64,000 nucleotides of DNA from Candidatus Bipolaricaulota bacterium (GTDB lineage: Bacteria; Bipolaricaulota; Bipolaricaulia; UBA7950; UBA9294): contig JANQEA010000066.1 of NCBI GenBank assembly GCA_028278555.1, forward strand, positions 1 to 64,000, read 5' to 3'. This document shows, one piece after another, positions 15,551-23,734 of this stretch. Made by a program: the position numbers and the translations under genes. The notes under the pieces were generated by a model. That model ran no database searches. It was not told where the DNA came from and saw nothing but the letters and a program-made list of their open reading frames with translations. Numbering within the stretch: the first letter of the stretch is position 1; each line of letters opens with the position of its first letter.

Positions 15551-16579
15551 ATGCAGATCGGGAAGCTGGACAGGATCGAACTCGGCGTCTTTCCGACACC
15601 GATTCAGGAGCTGAAGAACCTCAGCAAGCAGCTCGGAGGTCCCCGGCTGCTGATCAAGCGCGACGACCTGACCGGCCTCGGACTCGGCGGGAACAAGCTC
15701 CGAAAGCTCGAATACGCGATGGCCGAGGCTCGCGCCCTCGGCGCGACGGCAATCATCACCATCGGCGGACCGCAAAGCAATCATGTTCGCCTGACGACTG
15801 CGGCGGCCAATCGACTCGGACTGAAGACGATCCTCGTGCTGCGGGGCGAGGAACCATCGCGCGCCACCGGGAACCTGTTGATCGACAAGATCCTCGGGCC
15901 CGACGAGATCCACTTCGTCGGCGCGGAGGGGTTTCCGAGCAAGACGGAACTCGACCGGATCGCCGATGACAAGGCAGCCGAGATCGCGGCCCGCCTCGAG
16001 GCCGAAGGAGAGACGCCCTATGTCATTCCGAACGGCTGCAGGGCGATCCACGGAGCGTACGGGTACGCGAGCTGCGTTCTCGAGACGGTCGTCCAGTTGC
16101 GGGACCTCGGGACGGCACCGACGGCGTTCGTCAGCGCCATCGGCACATCGAGCACCTACACCGGTCTCGTCCTCGGAACCCACCTCTACACTGACGACGA
16201 GGCCGAGGCGATTGGCATTTCGGTCGTGGCCACGCCGGCCGTCGACTTGAAGCAGCGAATCGGTGGACAACTCGACGAAGCCTGCGCCGTCCTTCGATTG
16301 ACGTCCGCCGTTCCTCACGAGGCCATTCGCATCTGCGACGAGTACGTCGGCGCCGGCTACGGCCTCCCGACCGACACGATGCGTGAGGCCGTCCTGTTGA
16401 CCGCACGATCCGAGGGGATCCTCCTCGATCCGGTCTACACCGGGAAGGCGATGGCCGGGCTGATCGGCCTCGTTCGATCCGGCACGTTCACGTCCGATGA
16501 TGTGGTGGTCTTCATGCACACCGGCGGCGTGCCTGGGATGTTCGCCGACACGCAGATCGAGACGTTCCAATCCGCCTGA
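15551..16579 (+). CDS. D-cysteine desulfhydrase / ACC deaminase family PLP enzyme
   Basis: A 342-residue fold-type II PLP enzyme. The N-terminal FPTPIQELKNLSKQLGGPRL and IKRDDLTGLGLGGNKLRKLEY segment carries the Schiff-base lysine of the D-cysteine desulfhydrase/1-aminocyclopropane-1-carboxylate deaminase family, and IGGPQSNHVRLTTAAA and the later SAIGTSSTYTGL are the phosphate and substrate loops. It probably degrades D-cysteine or a related D-amino acid to pyruvate, sulfide and ammonia; L-cysteate sulfo-lyase is an alternative. The ATG has AAAGGAGGT upstream. It is divergent from the racemase, so this locus handles D-amino acids. Confidence 0.9.
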   Translation: MQIGKLDRIELGVFPTPIQELKNLSKQLGGPRLLIKRDDLTGLGLGGNKLRKLEYAMAEARALGATAIITIGGPQSNHVRLTTAAANRLGLKTILVLRGEEPSRATGNLLIDKILGPDEIHFVGAEGFPSKTELDRIADDKAAEIAARLEAEGETPYVIPNGCRAIHGAYGYASCVLETVVQLRDLGTAPTAFVSAIGTSSTYTGLVLGTHLYTDDEAEAIGISVVATPAVDLKQRIGGQLDEACAVLRLTSAVPHEAIRICDEYVGAGYGLPTDTMREAVLLTARSEGILLDPVYTGKAMAGLIGLVRSGTFTSDDVVVFMHTGGVPGMFADTQIETFQSA

Positions 16580-16583
16580 GCGG

Positions 16584-16645
16584 TAGCACCAAAGAGACGA
16601 GCGGAGAAGCATCGCCTCCCCGCTCGTCGGCACCGGGTGGTGCTA
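16584..16645. terminator. Nested hairpin between convergent genes
   Basis: An outer stem TAGCACC (16584-16590)/GGTGCTA (16639-16645) encloses GACGAGCGG (16596-16604)/CCGCTCGTC (16620-16628). It lies directly after the stop codon of the plus-strand gene; the rest up to the nfnL stop at 16771 shows nothing else. Termination is the simplest role, but the two-level fold could also be a small RNA. Confidence 0.5.
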
Positions 16646-16770
16646 GCTGTCTGCTTGATGATGATGCCAGATGACCCATTGATTAAGGAGGCCAAAGGGC
16701 ACCTTCTGCGGGGACAGCGGGCCTGTCCGCGCAAGGGAGCTGCTCCGTCTTGCCGTGCGGGTTTCTATCG

Positions 16771-18159
16771 CTAGGCTGCGTCTCCCTTGAGAAACGCGTC
16801 GATCGCGACAGAGGCACGCTTCCCTGCACCCATCGCTTCGATGACCGTCGCCGCGCCGGTGACGATGTCGCCGCCGGCGAAGACGCCGGGTTTGCTCGTC
16901 TGCCCGGTCTCCGGGTCAGCAACGATGTTCCCCCAGCGATTCAGCTCGAGGTCGTCCGTCGTCTGCGGAATGAGGGGGTGAGGACCGTTGCCGATCGCGA
17001 TGATCGCGTTGTCGATCTCGATGACGAACTCCGACCCTTCGATCGGCACCGGGCGGCGGCGCCCACTTTCGTCCGGTTCGCCGAGCTCCATTCGGATACA
17101 GCGGACGCCGGTCAGCCGACCATCCTCGCCGACGAACTCGATCGGATTCGTGAGGAGCTGGAACCGGATCCCCTCCTCCTTCGCGTGATGAACCTCCTCG
17201 GCGCGTGCCGGAAGCTCTTCTTCGCTCCGTCGATAGACGATGATCGATTCCTTCGCGCCGAGGCGGAGTGCGGTCCGCGAGGAATCCATCGCGACGTTGC
17301 CGCCGCCGACGGTAACGACACGCTCACCGACCCGAATCGGCGTGTCGTACTCCGGGAAGCGGTAGGCGCCCATCAAGTTCGTCCGCGTCAGGAACTCGTT
17401 CGCCGAGTAGACCCCGTTCAAGCTCTCACCGGGAATCCCGAGGAACCGCGGCAGTCCGGCTCCCGTGCCTATGAACACAGCGTCATAGCCGTTCTCCAGG
17501 AGCTCGTCGACAGTGTAGATCTGGCCGACGACCTTGTTCACCTCGATCTCGACGCCCATGGCACGCAGCGCGTCGATCTCGCGCCGCACGATCGCCTTGG
17601 GGAGTCGGAACTCGGGGATCCCGTACATCAGGACGCCGCCCGCCTCGTGGAGCAGTTCGAGGACGGTCACCGCGTGCCCGAGCTTGCGCAGCTCGCCCGC
17701 TGCGGTCAGCCCGGCCGGGCCGGCACCGATGATTGCGACGCGTTTGCCTGTGTCGGGAGCAATCTCCGGGCAACAGGCCTCATGCTCTGCCTCCCAGTCA
17801 GCGCAGAACCTCTCGAGTCGGCCGATCGCCACCGGTTCGAACCGGACGCCGAGTGTGCAGACGCCCTGGCACTGGTTCTCCTGTGGGCAGACCCGCCCGC
17901 AGATCGCAGGGAGTGCGTTGTCCTGCTTGAGCACCGCGATCGCCTGAGCGTGCCGCCGATTCTTGACGTGCTCGATGAACCCGGGGATGTCAATCCCGAC
18001 CGGGCAGCCGTCGACGCACGGGGCCGTCTTGCACTGAAGACAGCGCTCGGCTTCGAGGACCGCCTCGTCTTCGCTGTAGCCAAGCGGAACCTCGTCGAAG
18101 TTGCGGCCTCGCACATCGGGCGCCTGCTCCCGCATCGGAATCTGCTTCTCTACGATCAC
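16771..18159 (-). CDS. nfnB: NfnB/GltD-type iron-sulfur flavoprotein (large subunit of NfnAB)
   Basis: A 462-residue protein homologous to the small chain of glutamate synthase. Two cysteine sets for [4Fe-4S] clusters are present: Cys40, 43, 48, 52 (CLQCKTAPCVDGCP) and Cys87, 91, 97, 101. The FAD site GAGPAGLTAAGELRKLGH and the NADPH-binding TVGGGNVAMDSSRTALRLGA follow, and the C-terminal FAD motif is GVFAGGDIV. No glutamate-synthase large subunit lies nearby. Instead the gene overlaps the small flavoprotein gene by 4 nt, as in NfnAB (NADH-dependent ferredoxin:NADP oxidoreductase), which couples NADH and ferredoxin oxidation to NADPH formation by electron bifurcation. Sulfide dehydrogenase SudA is a close alternative name. 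Confidence 0.9.
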   Translation of the reverse strand: MIVEKQIPMREQAPDVRGRNFDEVPLGYSEDEAVLEAERCLQCKTAPCVDGCPVGIDIPGFIEHVKNRRHAQAIAVLKQDNALPAICGRVCPQENQCQGVCTLGVRFEPVAIGRLERFCADWEAEHEACCPEIAPDTGKRVAIIGAGPAGLTAAGELRKLGHAVTVLELLHEAGGVLMYGIPEFRLPKAIVRREIDALRAMGVEIEVNKVVGQIYTVDELLENGYDAVFIGTGAGLPRFLGIPGESLNGVYSANEFLTRTNLMGAYRFPEYDTPIRVGERVVTVGGGNVAMDSSRTALRLGAKESIIVYRRSEEELPARAEEVHHAKEEGIRFQLLTNPIEFVGEDGRLTGVRCIRMELGEPDESGRRRPVPIEGSEFVIEIDNAIIAIGNGPHPLIPQTTDDLELNRWGNIVADPETGQTSKPGVFAGGDIVTGAATVIEAMGAGKRASVAIDAFLKGDAA

Positions 18160-19004
18160 GTCGACGCCCCCTCTCCGGCCTCGGCCAGGTATCGATCGAG
18201 CGAACAGGCTTCCTCATGTGCGAAATACCCTTGACGTGACATCAGCAGATCGAAATCGACCTGGTGCCCATCGAACTCCGGGCCGTCGACGCAGGCGAAC
18301 TTCGCCACCCCGTCGACATCGACACGGCAGCCACCGCACATCCCGGTTCCGTCGATCATCACCGAATTGAGCGATACGATCGTCGGAACGCCGAATTCTC
18401 GGGTGATCTCGCTGCAGACCTTCATCATGATCGCCGGACCGATCGTCCAGACGCGGGCGACCTCGCGGCCCGACGCGAGGATCTCCCGCAGCGGGTCGGA
18501 GACGAATCCCTTTCCGCCGAACGACCCATCGTTCGTCATCACGTGCAGCTCGTCGCAGACGGCGTCGAACTCGGCGTGGTAGAACATCAGATCGCGGCTT
18601 CGGTACCCGATGATCCCGATCACGGTGTTGCCGGCCTCCTTCAGCGCGCGGGCGATGGGGTAGATCGGAGCAATCCCGACGCCGCCGCCAACACAGAGGA
18701 CGGTGCCGAGGTTCTCGATCTCCGACGGCTCGCCGAGCGGCCCGGCGAAGTCGAGAATCGAATCGCCTTCGTGGAAGCGGTCGCCCATCTCCTGAGTGCT
18801 CTTCCCGACCTCTTGGACAACCAACGTGACGCCGCCAGTGGCCGGATCACAGCCGACGATCGTCAGCGGGATCCGTTCCCCGCGCTCATGAAGGCGGAGG
18901 ACGATGAACTGCCCTGCCTTTGCGACGCGAGCCACTTCGGGCGCCTCGACGACGTACTCGCGGATCTTCGGCGCGAGGGTCCGCTTGCTCAGGATCTTGT
19001 ACAT
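18156..19004 (-). CDS. nfnA: NfnA-type ferredoxin-NADP reductase-like subunit
   Basis: A 282-residue FAD/NAD-binding protein of the dihydroorotate-dehydrogenase electron-transfer/SudB type. The FAD-binding barrel contains GQFIVLRLHERGERIPLTI, the NAD(H) domain begins at LCVGGGVGIAPIYPIA, and the C-terminus has the [2Fe-2S] cysteine motif MCGGCRV followed by FACVDGPEFDGH. This arrangement is that of the small subunit of NfnAB. The ATG at 19004 is chosen by family start with GGGAGGC about 10 nt upstream; an ATG at 19025 is possible. It is first in a two-gene operon and divergent from a NUDIX gene. Confidence 0.9.
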   Translation of the reverse strand: MYKILSKRTLAPKIREYVVEAPEVARVAKAGQFIVLRLHERGERIPLTIVGCDPATGGVTLVVQEVGKSTQEMGDRFHEGDSILDFAGPLGEPSEIENLGTVLCVGGGVGIAPIYPIARALKEAGNTVIGIIGYRSRDLMFYHAEFDAVCDELHVMTNDGSFGGKGFVSDPLREILASGREVARVWTIGPAIMMKVCSEITREFGVPTIVSLNSVMIDGTGMCGGCRVDVDGVAKFACVDGPEFDGHQVDFDLLMSRQGYFAHEEACSLDRYLAEAGEGAST

Positions 19005-19115
19005 GCGCTGAACGCCTCCCATCATCCGGTTGCCGGCCCGCAGCGCGAGCCGGCCGCCCGATTATCGTCGCCCGTTTCGTGCTTCTCAAACCCTGCACCG
19101 ACCCGGCCTCCAACG

Positions 19116-19121
19116 TACAAT
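19116..19121 (+). promoter_or_regulatory. Probable -10 box of the NUDIX gene
   Basis: TACAAT ends 9 nt before the GTG start, which lacks a ribosome binding site. The matching -35 region (near 19093) is poor, so support is moderate. Confidence 0.4.
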
Positions 19122-19130
19122 CCGCCCGCC

Positions 19131-19772
19131 GTGGACACGCGATACTATGTGGAGAGCGACGGACGGATCTTCTTGATCCATCGGGACGGCCTTCTTGACC
19201 TGCCTTCCCCAGACGAAGTTTCTTTCGAGGTCGAACGGGTCGCCCCGCTCGCTGCCGACAGGCCCGTCTGGTTCTGCGTTCCATCCCTGAGCGCCCATCC
19301 GTGGGATTGGACGCGAAAGGACGACGTTCAGACGATCGACGGCGTCACTCCGCTCGTGCGCGCCGCCGTTCACGCGTCGATGCCGCGCGTCGTCGTCGAG
19401 GGGATCTGCCTTCAGGGAGGACGGATCCTGCTCGTCAAGGGGAATCGAGGCCTGACCAAGGACCGCTGGACCCTTCCGGGCGGGTTCCTCCAATTCGGCG
19501 AGGACCCGCGCCAGGGCGTCCTCCGCGAACTCCGCGAGGAGATTGGCGTCGAGTCGACGGTGGAGGAGCTCCTCGACGTTCGAGCGAAGCTCGGAACACA
19601 TACGCGACTCCACTGGACGATGCTCTTCTATCGCGTACGGATCGTCGGCGATCCGATCCCGAACCCGGACGAGATCGCCGAGGTTCGCTTTGTCGCCCCA
19701 GACGAGGCGCTCCGTCTGGTCGCCGATCCGTTGATGTGCGAGGCGATTCGAGCGGCTACAGATAGCGCTTAG
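19131..19772 (+). CDS. NUDIX hydrolase
   Basis: A 213-residue protein. The NUDIX box is complete at residues 117-139 (GGFLQFGEDPRQGVLRELREEIGV), giving the Mg2+-dependent pyrophosphohydrolase site. An N-terminal extension of about 85 residues precedes the domain and starts with the repeat-like YYVESDGRIFLIHRDGLLDL; it may help substrate choice. The substrate cannot be inferred. GTG at 19131 is chosen because it follows a TACAAT box and begins a plausible protein; the frame remains open far upstream as a shadow of the opposite-strand nfnA. It is convergent with the outer-membrane-like gene. Confidence 0.85.
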   Translation: MDTRYYVESDGRIFLIHRDGLLDLPSPDEVSFEVERVAPLAADRPVWFCVPSLSAHPWDWTRKDDVQTIDGVTPLVRAAVHASMPRVVVEGICLQGGRILLVKGNRGLTKDRWTLPGGFLQFGEDPRQGVLRELREEIGVESTVEELLDVRAKLGTHTRLHWTMLFYRVRIVGDPIPNPDEIAEVRFVAPDEALRLVADPLMCEAIRAATDSA

Positions 19773-19800
19773 TCTCCTGCTGCGGAACTGACGTTCCCGA

Positions 19801-20913
19801 CTAAAGAAGATCCATCTGAATCGACAGTTGCACGTCGATGTTCCACTCCGTGTAGTACGGACGGTGCTCAAGAGAGATCCCGAGAACCACGGCAGCCGTA
19901 TCGACCGGTGTCAGCTGCAGATCGAGCGTCAGGCTGTGGATGTCGGTCGGCGCGGACGCCCACGTTTCGCGAGAGAAGTCGTAGGCTGCGCTCAGATTGA
20001 GGAAGTCGGCGATCAGGAAGTCGTAGCCGACCGTTACGTCAATCCGGTTCGTCTCGAGGAGGTCCGCCGGACCGGAGAAGGAGCCCTGCACGAGGAACTG
20101 GACCTGAGGCGTCGTCGTGAACGCGTAGTTGAACGCGCCCGTGATCAGCAGATCGTCGACCGCGCCGGAAGGGTCGAGAATCGCGACACCGAGGCCGAAC
20201 TTCAAGTCCCATCCGCAATAGCGGGAGAATCCTTTCTCCTGGATGAACCGGGTGATCTCGGAGATGTCGAGCGCGTCGAGTCCGCTCGACCGGACGAGAC
20301 CCGAGCCCTCGATGATGTCCTGCACGACGGCGAGGAGGTCGGCAAGCGACTCGTACGATGCGGCGCTACCGATTTCGCGGGCGATGATCTGCTGATCGAC
20401 CGCGTGGAGGTGCGCCGTCAGGCTTCCACGTCTGACCAGGTAGCTGTCGATCCGAACCGCCTTGGCGAGCGGTGTCACGTCGGTGAAACGCCCGTACCCG
20501 AGCCCGGCGTTGAACGATAGTCCGATCGTCTCGAATGAGGACGAGCTTCGCGCGCTCGCTCCGGCATAGGCGAAGTACGCGTCCTCCGACGAGAAGTAGC
20601 GTTTGTAGTTCCCGTCGGCGACGGTGGAGAATTCCGACGTGTTGACTGTCGAGATGAGGATCTCGTTCTCGAAGGAGACATCGAATCCGAACTCCGGTGT
20701 GTCGTATAGCCGAACGTACTCGGTCCGTAGCAGTCCATCGCTGAGGTCGAAGTCCTCCAACCCGTACGGATCGTTGTGATACTGGTACGCGAAGCTGAGC
20801 ACCAATGACGAGAGGTCGGTCAATGGGGATTGATACTCGCACAGCGGGACCGCGAGGCCCACAAGGCTCGCTCCTACGAGAAGAGCCAACGACAGGAAGA
20901 ACCACCGTCGCAT
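19801..20913 (-). CDS. Putative outer-membrane beta-barrel protein
   Basis: A 370-residue exported protein that I cannot place in a family. Residues 1-22 are a signal peptide (MRRWFFLSLALLVGASLVGL). The mature part alternates hydrophobic and polar residues in repeated strands with many aromatic residues (LSFAYQYHND, IGLSFNAGLGYGRF, DVTVGYDFLIADFLNLSAAY) and ends with ISLEHRPYYTEWNIDVQLSIQ, all of which suggest a beta-barrel. Two cysteines are present in the mature part. The ATG at 20911-20913 has GAGAGGTGAT upstream. It lies 60 nt downstream of dinB and has a plausible promoter of its own in that gap. Confidence 0.7.
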   Translation of the reverse strand: MRRWFFLSLALLVGASLVGLAVPLCEYQSPLTDLSSLVLSFAYQYHNDPYGLEDFDLSDGLLRTEYVRLYDTPEFGFDVSFENEILISTVNTSEFSTVADGNYKRYFSSEDAYFAYAGASARSSSSFETIGLSFNAGLGYGRFTDVTPLAKAVRIDSYLVRRGSLTAHLHAVDQQIIAREIGSAASYESLADLLAVVQDIIEGSGLVRSSGLDALDISEITRFIQEKGFSRYCGWDLKFGLGVAILDPSGAVDDLLITGAFNYAFTTTPQVQFLVQGSFSGPADLLETNRIDVTVGYDFLIADFLNLSAAYDFSRETWASAPTDIHSLTLDLQLTPVDTAAVVLGISLEHRPYYTEWNIDVQLSIQMDLL

Positions 20914-20931
20914 CGAGATCACCTCTCTCGA

Positions 20932-20960
20932 ACCGTAGACCGGCCCGGAGGCTCTCTCAA
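20932..20960 (-). promoter_or_regulatory. Promoter of the outer-membrane-like gene
   Basis: On the minus strand TTGAGA (20955-20960), 17 nt, TACGGT (20932-20937), between dinB and the barrel gene. Confidence 0.4.
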
Positions 20961-20973
20961 CCGAATCGTTCCC

Positions 20974-22101
20974 TCATTGAGGTGCGGTATGTCCCTGCGT
21001 TCCGCTCATCCTGGGCGCACCTTCGAGTTCGCGGAAGAGCGTAAGCTGCCGCTCGCGTGTCTCGCAGAGATTCCCGACGCCGACGCCGATCAGCCGGACC
21101 CCGCGCTCGTCGAGGTGTGTTCGATCTCGAAGAAGGTGGATGGCGAGCGCTTCGATCAGATGCATCGAATCGGTCCCCGAACCGAGCCGTGTCTGTCGAG
21201 TGATCGTTTGGAAGTCCGGATACCGGACCTTGATTCGGACCGTCCGACAGACGAGCGCCTCTCGCTGCAGCTGCCCGACGACCGACCGCGTCAGTCGGCG
21301 GACTTCGTCCTCCATCTCGGTCGTCTCGACGACGTCGAACGGGAACGTTACCTCCCGCGAGATCGACTTCGACTCCGTCTCTCCCCGAAGCGGCGACTCG
21401 TCGATTCCGCAGGCCAGTTGCTGCAGCCTCCGTCCGCCGCTGCCGAATTCGCGGACGAGGAGATCGAGCGGCGCGAGCCGAAGGTCCCTTACGCGCAACA
21501 GGCCGAGACCGTTCAACCGGCGCTCCGTCACCTTCCCGACGCCCCAAAGCCGGTCGATTGGTAGCGGATCGAGCAGCTCTTGAACCCGTTCCGGCTCGAT
21601 CATCAGGAAACCATCCGGCTTGCACAGCTCGGAGGCGAGCTTCGCCAGGAACCGATTCGGGGCGAGCCCAACCGAACAAGTGAGGTGCGTCTCGCGCTGG
21701 ACGCGCTCCTTGATTTCACGAGCAACCGGCTCCACCGACGCGAGGTCGATTCCGTGTCGCGACAGGTCGAAGAACGCCTCATCGAGGGAGACGGTTACAA
21801 CGAGGGAGGAGTAGCGTTTCAGAATACCGCGAACGATGTCCGAGATCTCCTTGTAGCGTGCGAAGCGTCCCGAGAGGTAGATCCCTCCCGGACATCGCCG
21901 TCGTGCAACGGCCATCGGCAGCGCGCTGTGAATCCCGAACGCTCGCGCCTCGTACGACGCAGTGGCAACGACGCCTCGAGGTCCGAGGCCGCCGACGATC
22001 ACCGGCTTGCCGCGAAGCTCGGGATGATCGAGCTGTTCGACCGCGGCGAAGAATGCGTCCATGTCGAGATGCCCGATCCGGCGCTGCTCTTCCAGTGCCA
22101 T
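20974..22101 (-). CDS. dinB: DNA polymerase IV (Y-family, translesion)
   Basis: A 375-residue Y-family polymerase. The palm carries Asp13 (HLDMDAFFAAVE), Asp107 and Glu108 (SLDEAFFD), the metal-binding residues; Phe18 is at the steric-gate position. The helix-hairpin-helix thumb (LWGVGKVTERRLNGLGLLRV) and the little-finger domain follow. There is no clear beta-clamp motif at the end, though the extreme C-terminus contains QLTLFRELEG, which resembles a clamp-binding QLxLF box. The ATG overlaps the stop codon of the upstream gene (TGATG), so translation is coupled. The enzyme would copy damaged templates in the cytoplasm. Confidence 0.95.
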   Translation of the reverse strand: MALEEQRRIGHLDMDAFFAAVEQLDHPELRGKPVIVGGLGPRGVVATASYEARAFGIHSALPMAVARRRCPGGIYLSGRFARYKEISDIVRGILKRYSSLVVTVSLDEAFFDLSRHGIDLASVEPVAREIKERVQRETHLTCSVGLAPNRFLAKLASELCKPDGFLMIEPERVQELLDPLPIDRLWGVGKVTERRLNGLGLLRVRDLRLAPLDLLVREFGSGGRRLQQLACGIDESPLRGETESKSISREVTFPFDVVETTEMEDEVRRLTRSVVGQLQREALVCRTVRIKVRYPDFQTITRQTRLGSGTDSMHLIEALAIHLLRDRTHLDERGVRLIGVGVGNLCETRERQLTLFRELEGAPRMSGTQGHTAPQ

Positions 22102-22640
22102 CACCGAACACCAAGCCGGCGGAGCCTTTCGGCCATCATCGATTCCGTCACGTCGTTGACGATCCGATACGACGCGAAGCCGTACGCCGGCCCGTGATGC
22201 GGCGTCGACTCCGGGAAGCCGGCCTGCTCGATGTCTTCAGCAGAGAACGGGATTGCGCCGTCCACAGCCAGACCGATCACCGCATTCCACCGCTCAATGT
22301 AGTCGGGGCGTCGGCCGTTCTTCCTCCCCTGGCTCGCGAGCAGCTCGATCAGCCGCTCGATGTCGATTCCCGCTTCCTTGCAGGGATTCAGGTGGATCCG
22401 GGCCGTTTTCCCCTCCGGGTCGATCGGTTGGAGCGCTCCCACGCCAGGATCGGTTCGGCCGACGGGTAGATGGTCCCACTCCGCTCGGACGGCCTCGGCG
22501 TACCGCTGCGGATCCTCGAGTAGGTGATCCCCGCCGAAGACCGACTGGTAGATCAGCTTTTGGAGATCCCGCTCGTCCATGCCCGGATGAAGGGTGCGCT
22601 CAAGTTCGATCACATCGAGCAGGGAGATCTTGTCGACCAT
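22101..22640 (-). CDS. Conserved-looking hypothetical protein coupled to dinB
   Basis: A 179-residue soluble protein that I do not recognise. The first half includes HPGMDERDLQKLIYQSVFGGDHLLEDPQRYAEAV, a helical segment with an FGGDHLL core, and the middle has ARIHLNPCKEAGIDIERLIELL; the end contains PHHGPAYGFASYRIVNDVT. There is no signal peptide or membrane segment. The ATG at 22640 is chosen because a -35/-10 pair ends 7 nt upstream; the frame extends further as a shadow of the opposite gene. Its stop overlaps the dinB start, so both are probably expressed from this promoter. A link to DNA damage is inference from context only. Confidence 0.7.
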   Translation of the reverse strand: MVDKISLLDVIELERTLHPGMDERDLQKLIYQSVFGGDHLLEDPQRYAEAVRAEWDHLPVGRTDPGVGALQPIDPEGKTARIHLNPCKEAGIDIERLIELLASQGRKNGRRPDYIERWNAVIGLAVDGAIPFSAEDIEQAGFPESTPHHGPAYGFASYRIVNDVTESMMAERLRRLGVR

Positions 22641-22657
22641 GGGGGTGAGGATAGAAT
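22630..22657 (+). promoter_or_regulatory. Leaderless-type promoter of the THEP1 gene
   Basis: TTGTCG (22630-22635), 16 nt, TAGAAT (22652-22657), then 8 nt to the ATG at 22666. It overlaps the start codon and promoter of the divergent gene. Confidence 0.5.
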
Positions 22658-22676
22658 CGGGCGAAATGCCGATCAA
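22648..22676 (-). promoter_or_regulatory. Leaderless-type promoter of the dinB operon
   Basis: On the minus strand TTGATC (22671-22676), 17 nt, TATCCT (22648-22653), then 7 nt to the ATG at 22640. Its -10 box shares two bases with the opposing -10 box, and its -35 lies inside the THEP1 coding start. Confidence 0.5.
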
Positions 22677-23193
22677 GGGACGCGTGGCGATCACCGGCCG
22701 ACCCGGGGTGGGAAAGACGACCTTGATCGAGCGCCTGGTCGACTGTCTCTCGATCTCTGCCGGTGGGATGCTCTCCAAGGAGATCCGCGTCTGCGGGCAT
22801 CGCGTCGGCTTCTCCCTCATCGACGTCGCGACCGGCGAGGAAGGGATCCTCGCACATCTGCACCATCGTGACGGTCCGAAGATCGGACGCTACACGGTCG
22901 ATCTTCACTCGCTGGAGGAGATCGGGATTCGCGCCGTCCGACGCGCGATCGAGGCCTGTGACCTCGTCGTCATCGACGAGATCGCCCCGATGGAGCTTGC
23001 GTCGCCTGCGTTCATCCCTGCCGTCGAAGCAGCGCTCGCCAGCGACAAGTCCCTGCTGATCTCGACCCACGCCCATGCCGACCATCCGCTCGCACATCGC
23101 GTCCGCCGCGAGCTGTCGCTCTACCGCGTCAAGCTGAGCAATCGCGACCGTCTGGTCGAAGAGATCGCTACGCAATTCGGGGGCACCGACTGA
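22666..23193 (+). CDS. Nucleoside-triphosphatase of the THEP1 family
   Basis: A 175-residue P-loop NTPase resembling thermophilic THEP1 and human NTPCR. Walker A is GRPGVGKTT at residues 11-19, followed by the family motifs GGMLSKEIRVCGHRVGF and FSLIDVATG, and a Walker B segment LVVIDEIAPMEL. The C-terminus contains LLISTHAHADHPLAH. These enzymes hydrolyse various NTPs in vitro and their cellular role is unclear. The ATG at 22666 is supported by the position of the -10 box and by the P-loop spacing seen in the family. Confidence 0.92.
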   Translation: MPIKGRVAITGRPGVGKTTLIERLVDCLSISAGGMLSKEIRVCGHRVGFSLIDVATGEEGILAHLHHRDGPKIGRYTVDLHSLEEIGIRAVRRAIEACDLVVIDEIAPMELASPAFIPAVEAALASDKSLLISTHAHADHPLAHRVRRELSLYRVKLSNRDRLVEEIATQFGGTD

Positions 23194-23202
23194 TCGCACG
23201 AC

Positions 23203-23706
23203 TCACGCGAGGTCTCGCAACCACCCGCGGAGGAGATGCCGGGCGCACGCGAGGAGGAGGACGGCGCCGAGCGTGAACAGAACGTGTCGAACGCCAAACG
23301 AGGCGATCGCGAACGCCAGAGCGTTTCCGGCTGCAGGCGGGTGTTCGGTATCGGTGACGACCATCCCGAAAATGGCGAGGCTTACCGCCGCCGCCGCAAT
23401 CAGGCCGAGCACGATCTCGTTGCCGGCCAGCCCATCGATCAGACGGACCGGAACCGAACAGACGAGTCCGATGCTCAGGCAAATCGCGTGCCCGCCGATC
23501 AGATGCCGGGCTCGCGCGGTCTTGTAGTGCGGCATCGCGAAGACGATGAATGCACTGGCGCCGAGCGCCGCGACGACCGTCCCGCTGGTGAGAATGCCCA
23601 TTCCAACCACGATCGCCGCGATGACCCCGAAGGCAAGAAGCGTCTGGAGGACGTAGTGACCCGGATCCTCGCGGAATCGCTCGTCGATCAAGCGCAGCTT
23701 CGACAT
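23203..23706 (-). CDS. HPP-family integral membrane protein
   Basis: A 167-residue membrane protein with four or five helices. The HPP motif appears in VTDTEHPPAAGNALAF, and the GASAFIVFAMP and ARHLIGGHAI segments are also typical of the family. Some relatives have been linked to nitrite transport in plastids, but the bacterial function is uncertain. GGAGGGGCGGG precedes the ATG. The gene is convergent with the THEP1 gene and 28 nt downstream of the transketolase C-subunit on the same strand's opposite end, so it may be read with it. Confidence 0.85.
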   Translation of the reverse strand: MSKLRLIDERFREDPGHYVLQTLLAFGVIAAIVVGMGILTSGTVVAALGASAFIVFAMPHYKTARARHLIGGHAICLSIGLVCSVPVRLIDGLAGNEIVLGLIAAAAVSLAIFGMVVTDTEHPPAAGNALAFAIASFGVRHVLFTLGAVLLLACARHLLRGWLRDLA

Positions 23707-23734
23707 CCCGCCCCTCCGGGGTCCGCCGGGCCGG

